Of a stretch of 64,000 nt of DNA, positions 63,358 through 64,000 are shown in pieces (position 1 is the first letter of the stretch; each line of letters begins with the position of its first letter). A model generated the notes under the pieces. That model saw only the letters and a list, made by a program, of their open reading frames with translations. It made no database searches and was not told where the DNA came from. The position numbers and the translations under genes are program-made. The stretch covers positions 143,677-207,676 of the forward strand of contig CAZUXT010000003.1 in the NCBI GenBank assembly GCA_964624145.1, read 5' to 3'. The DNA is from WJMT01 sp964624145 (GTDB taxonomy: Bacteria > Acidobacteriota > Aminicenantia > Aminicenantales > Aminicenantaceae).

Positions 63358-64000
63358 ATGGAAGCATCAACATCATTACAAAGAAACGTCGATTTATTCA
63401 AAAATTATCTTCTAAATATTTGGGGGAATGAGAAACCTCTGTGCAAATTATTCTCCACTGAAAAAAATAATTACTTATACGATACGGGAACTAACAAGAT
63501 AGTTAAATGTGAAAATCCGGAGTTCGAATTATTGAATGACCTGATGATCATGGATATTAATGATGCAGTTGATAAATTTTCATCAAATCATTCGCACCCT
63601 ATTCCAATGAAAACTTTCTCATCTCTGGAGCAGGCAATGGAGAAAGAGCATATTTTAAAAATCACAAAAATTGAAGGTTTTGAGATTCTTAATCACATTG
63701 ACATTGTCATCGACAAAATTAACAACAATTTGGGTATGCTTCAACTGGAAGTTACTGAGAACTGTAATCTTAGATGTAGATATTGCGTTTATGATCAATT
63801 TTTCAGAGAAAAAAGAAATCATGCCAATGTAAGCATGACAGAAGAAATAGCTCGAAAAGCAATCAACTATTTAAAATGCCATTCTGAAAAGACTGATAAA
63901 GTAGGGATCTCTTTTTATGGTGGAGAACCATTACTGAAATATGAATTAATAAAAAAGAGTGTTGATTATGCAAAAGCTCACATTAATAAAGAAATAACCT
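63358..64000 (+). CDS. Radical SAM protein, putative peptide maturase (5' part only)
   Basis: ORF starting at an ATG preceded by AGGGGAG and running off the right edge; 214 residues are visible. The first ~110 residues have NNYLYDTGTNKIVKCENPEF, similar to the N-terminal recognition region of SPASM-type peptide maturases. The radical SAM cluster motif is ENCNLRCRYCVYD (CxxxCxxC) and the strand that follows ends FYGGEPLLK. Such enzymes form thioether, C-C or C-O crosslinks in ribosomal peptides, or act as activating enzymes. SPASM cysteines and the partner peptide lie beyond the window. Confidence 0.8.
   Translation, partial: MEASTSLQRNVDLFKNYLLNIWGNEKPLCKLFSTEKNNYLYDTGTNKIVKCENPEFELLNDLMIMDINDAVDKFSSNHSHPIPMKTFSSLEQAMEKEHILKITKIEGFEILNHIDIVIDKINNNLGMLQLEVTENCNLRCRYCVYDQFFREKRNHANVSMTEEIARKAINYLKCHSEKTDKVGISFYGGEPLLKYELIKKSVDYAKAHINKEIT

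Noticed and set aside
1..64000. CRISPR array, tRNA, rRNA, transposase or prophage genes
   Set aside because: No regularly spaced repeats, cloverleaf candidates, rRNA-like sequence or integrase/transposase motifs were recognised by eye; small tRNAs could still be missed without a covariance search.

Overview
The window is a chromosomal stretch from a diderm (Gram-negative-type) bacterium. The evidence is an Omp85-type outer-membrane barrel protein, several SPI/SPII export signals, lipoproteins, and a vegetative sigma factor (rpoD). The gene content is heavy in secreted tricorn-like S41 proteases, sortilin/VPS10-like propellers, peptidase and amidohydrolase genes, DUF3160 and DUF255 proteins, in moderately AT-rich DNA. 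This resembles Candidatus Aminicenantes or a related Acidobacteriota-like lineage. That placement is inferred from gene content and cannot be proven from the window. No rRNA, tRNA, CRISPR array, prophage or transposase was seen. The right edge cuts a radical SAM gene and the left edge cuts a PAS-GGDEF gene.

Layout. 0-9 kb: truncated diguanylate cyclase, M48 membrane protease, TauE/SafE permease, a 600-bp non-coding stretch with a dispersed repeat, then on the minus strand DUF4412, PEBP and a very large metallopeptidase/beta-propeller/outer-membrane-barrel fusion, plus a small RsbRD-N-like protein. 9-26 kb: two paralogous sortilin-like secreted propellers (one bracketed by 51-bp direct repeats), an alpha/beta hydrolase that lacks its nucleophile serine, a secreted M20 amidohydrolase plus gamma-glutamyltransferase pair, a flippase-like/membrane protein pair, and an outer-membrane protein followed by an OmpR/HAMP-kinase two-component system. 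26-38 kb: DUF255 thioredoxin-like protein convergent and overlapping with a DUF3160 protein, a lipoprotein MsrB-MsrA fusion, a tightly overlapped four-gene operon (GT2, FrhB-like, methyltransferase, MATE), VanZ and a second TauE. 38-48 kb: rpoD; a four-gene operon of a DctM-like permease, a 51-residue membrane protein, an aspartoacylase-like hydrolase and a DUF6305-like secreted protein; a PAS-GAF-PAS-HD-GYP phosphodiesterase; and a heparinase/alginate-lyase-like secreted protein. 48-64 kb: tricorn-like protease, AbiE-type toxin-antitoxin cassette, HcnABC-like amino-acid/imino-acid dehydrogenase genes, 6-phosphofructokinase, a lipoprotein related to glutamate racemase coupled to a second tricorn-like protease, a cold-shock protein and the start of a radical SAM maturase.

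Together the genes suggest a peptide- and polymer-degrading heterotroph. Exported proteases, amidohydrolases and gamma-glutamyl hydrolases would feed amino-acid uptake and oxidation (HcnABC-like dehydrogenase, acylated-acid transporter operon). Cyclic-di-GMP enzymes (GGDEF, HD-GYP) and a two-component system provide sensing. The most informative non-coding signals are a dispersed roughly 28-bp stem-bounded intergenic repeat (seven copies found by eye) and the abiE control region, where a TTGACA/TAATAT promoter places the transcription start almost exactly on the antitoxin ATG, inside a perfect inverted repeat.
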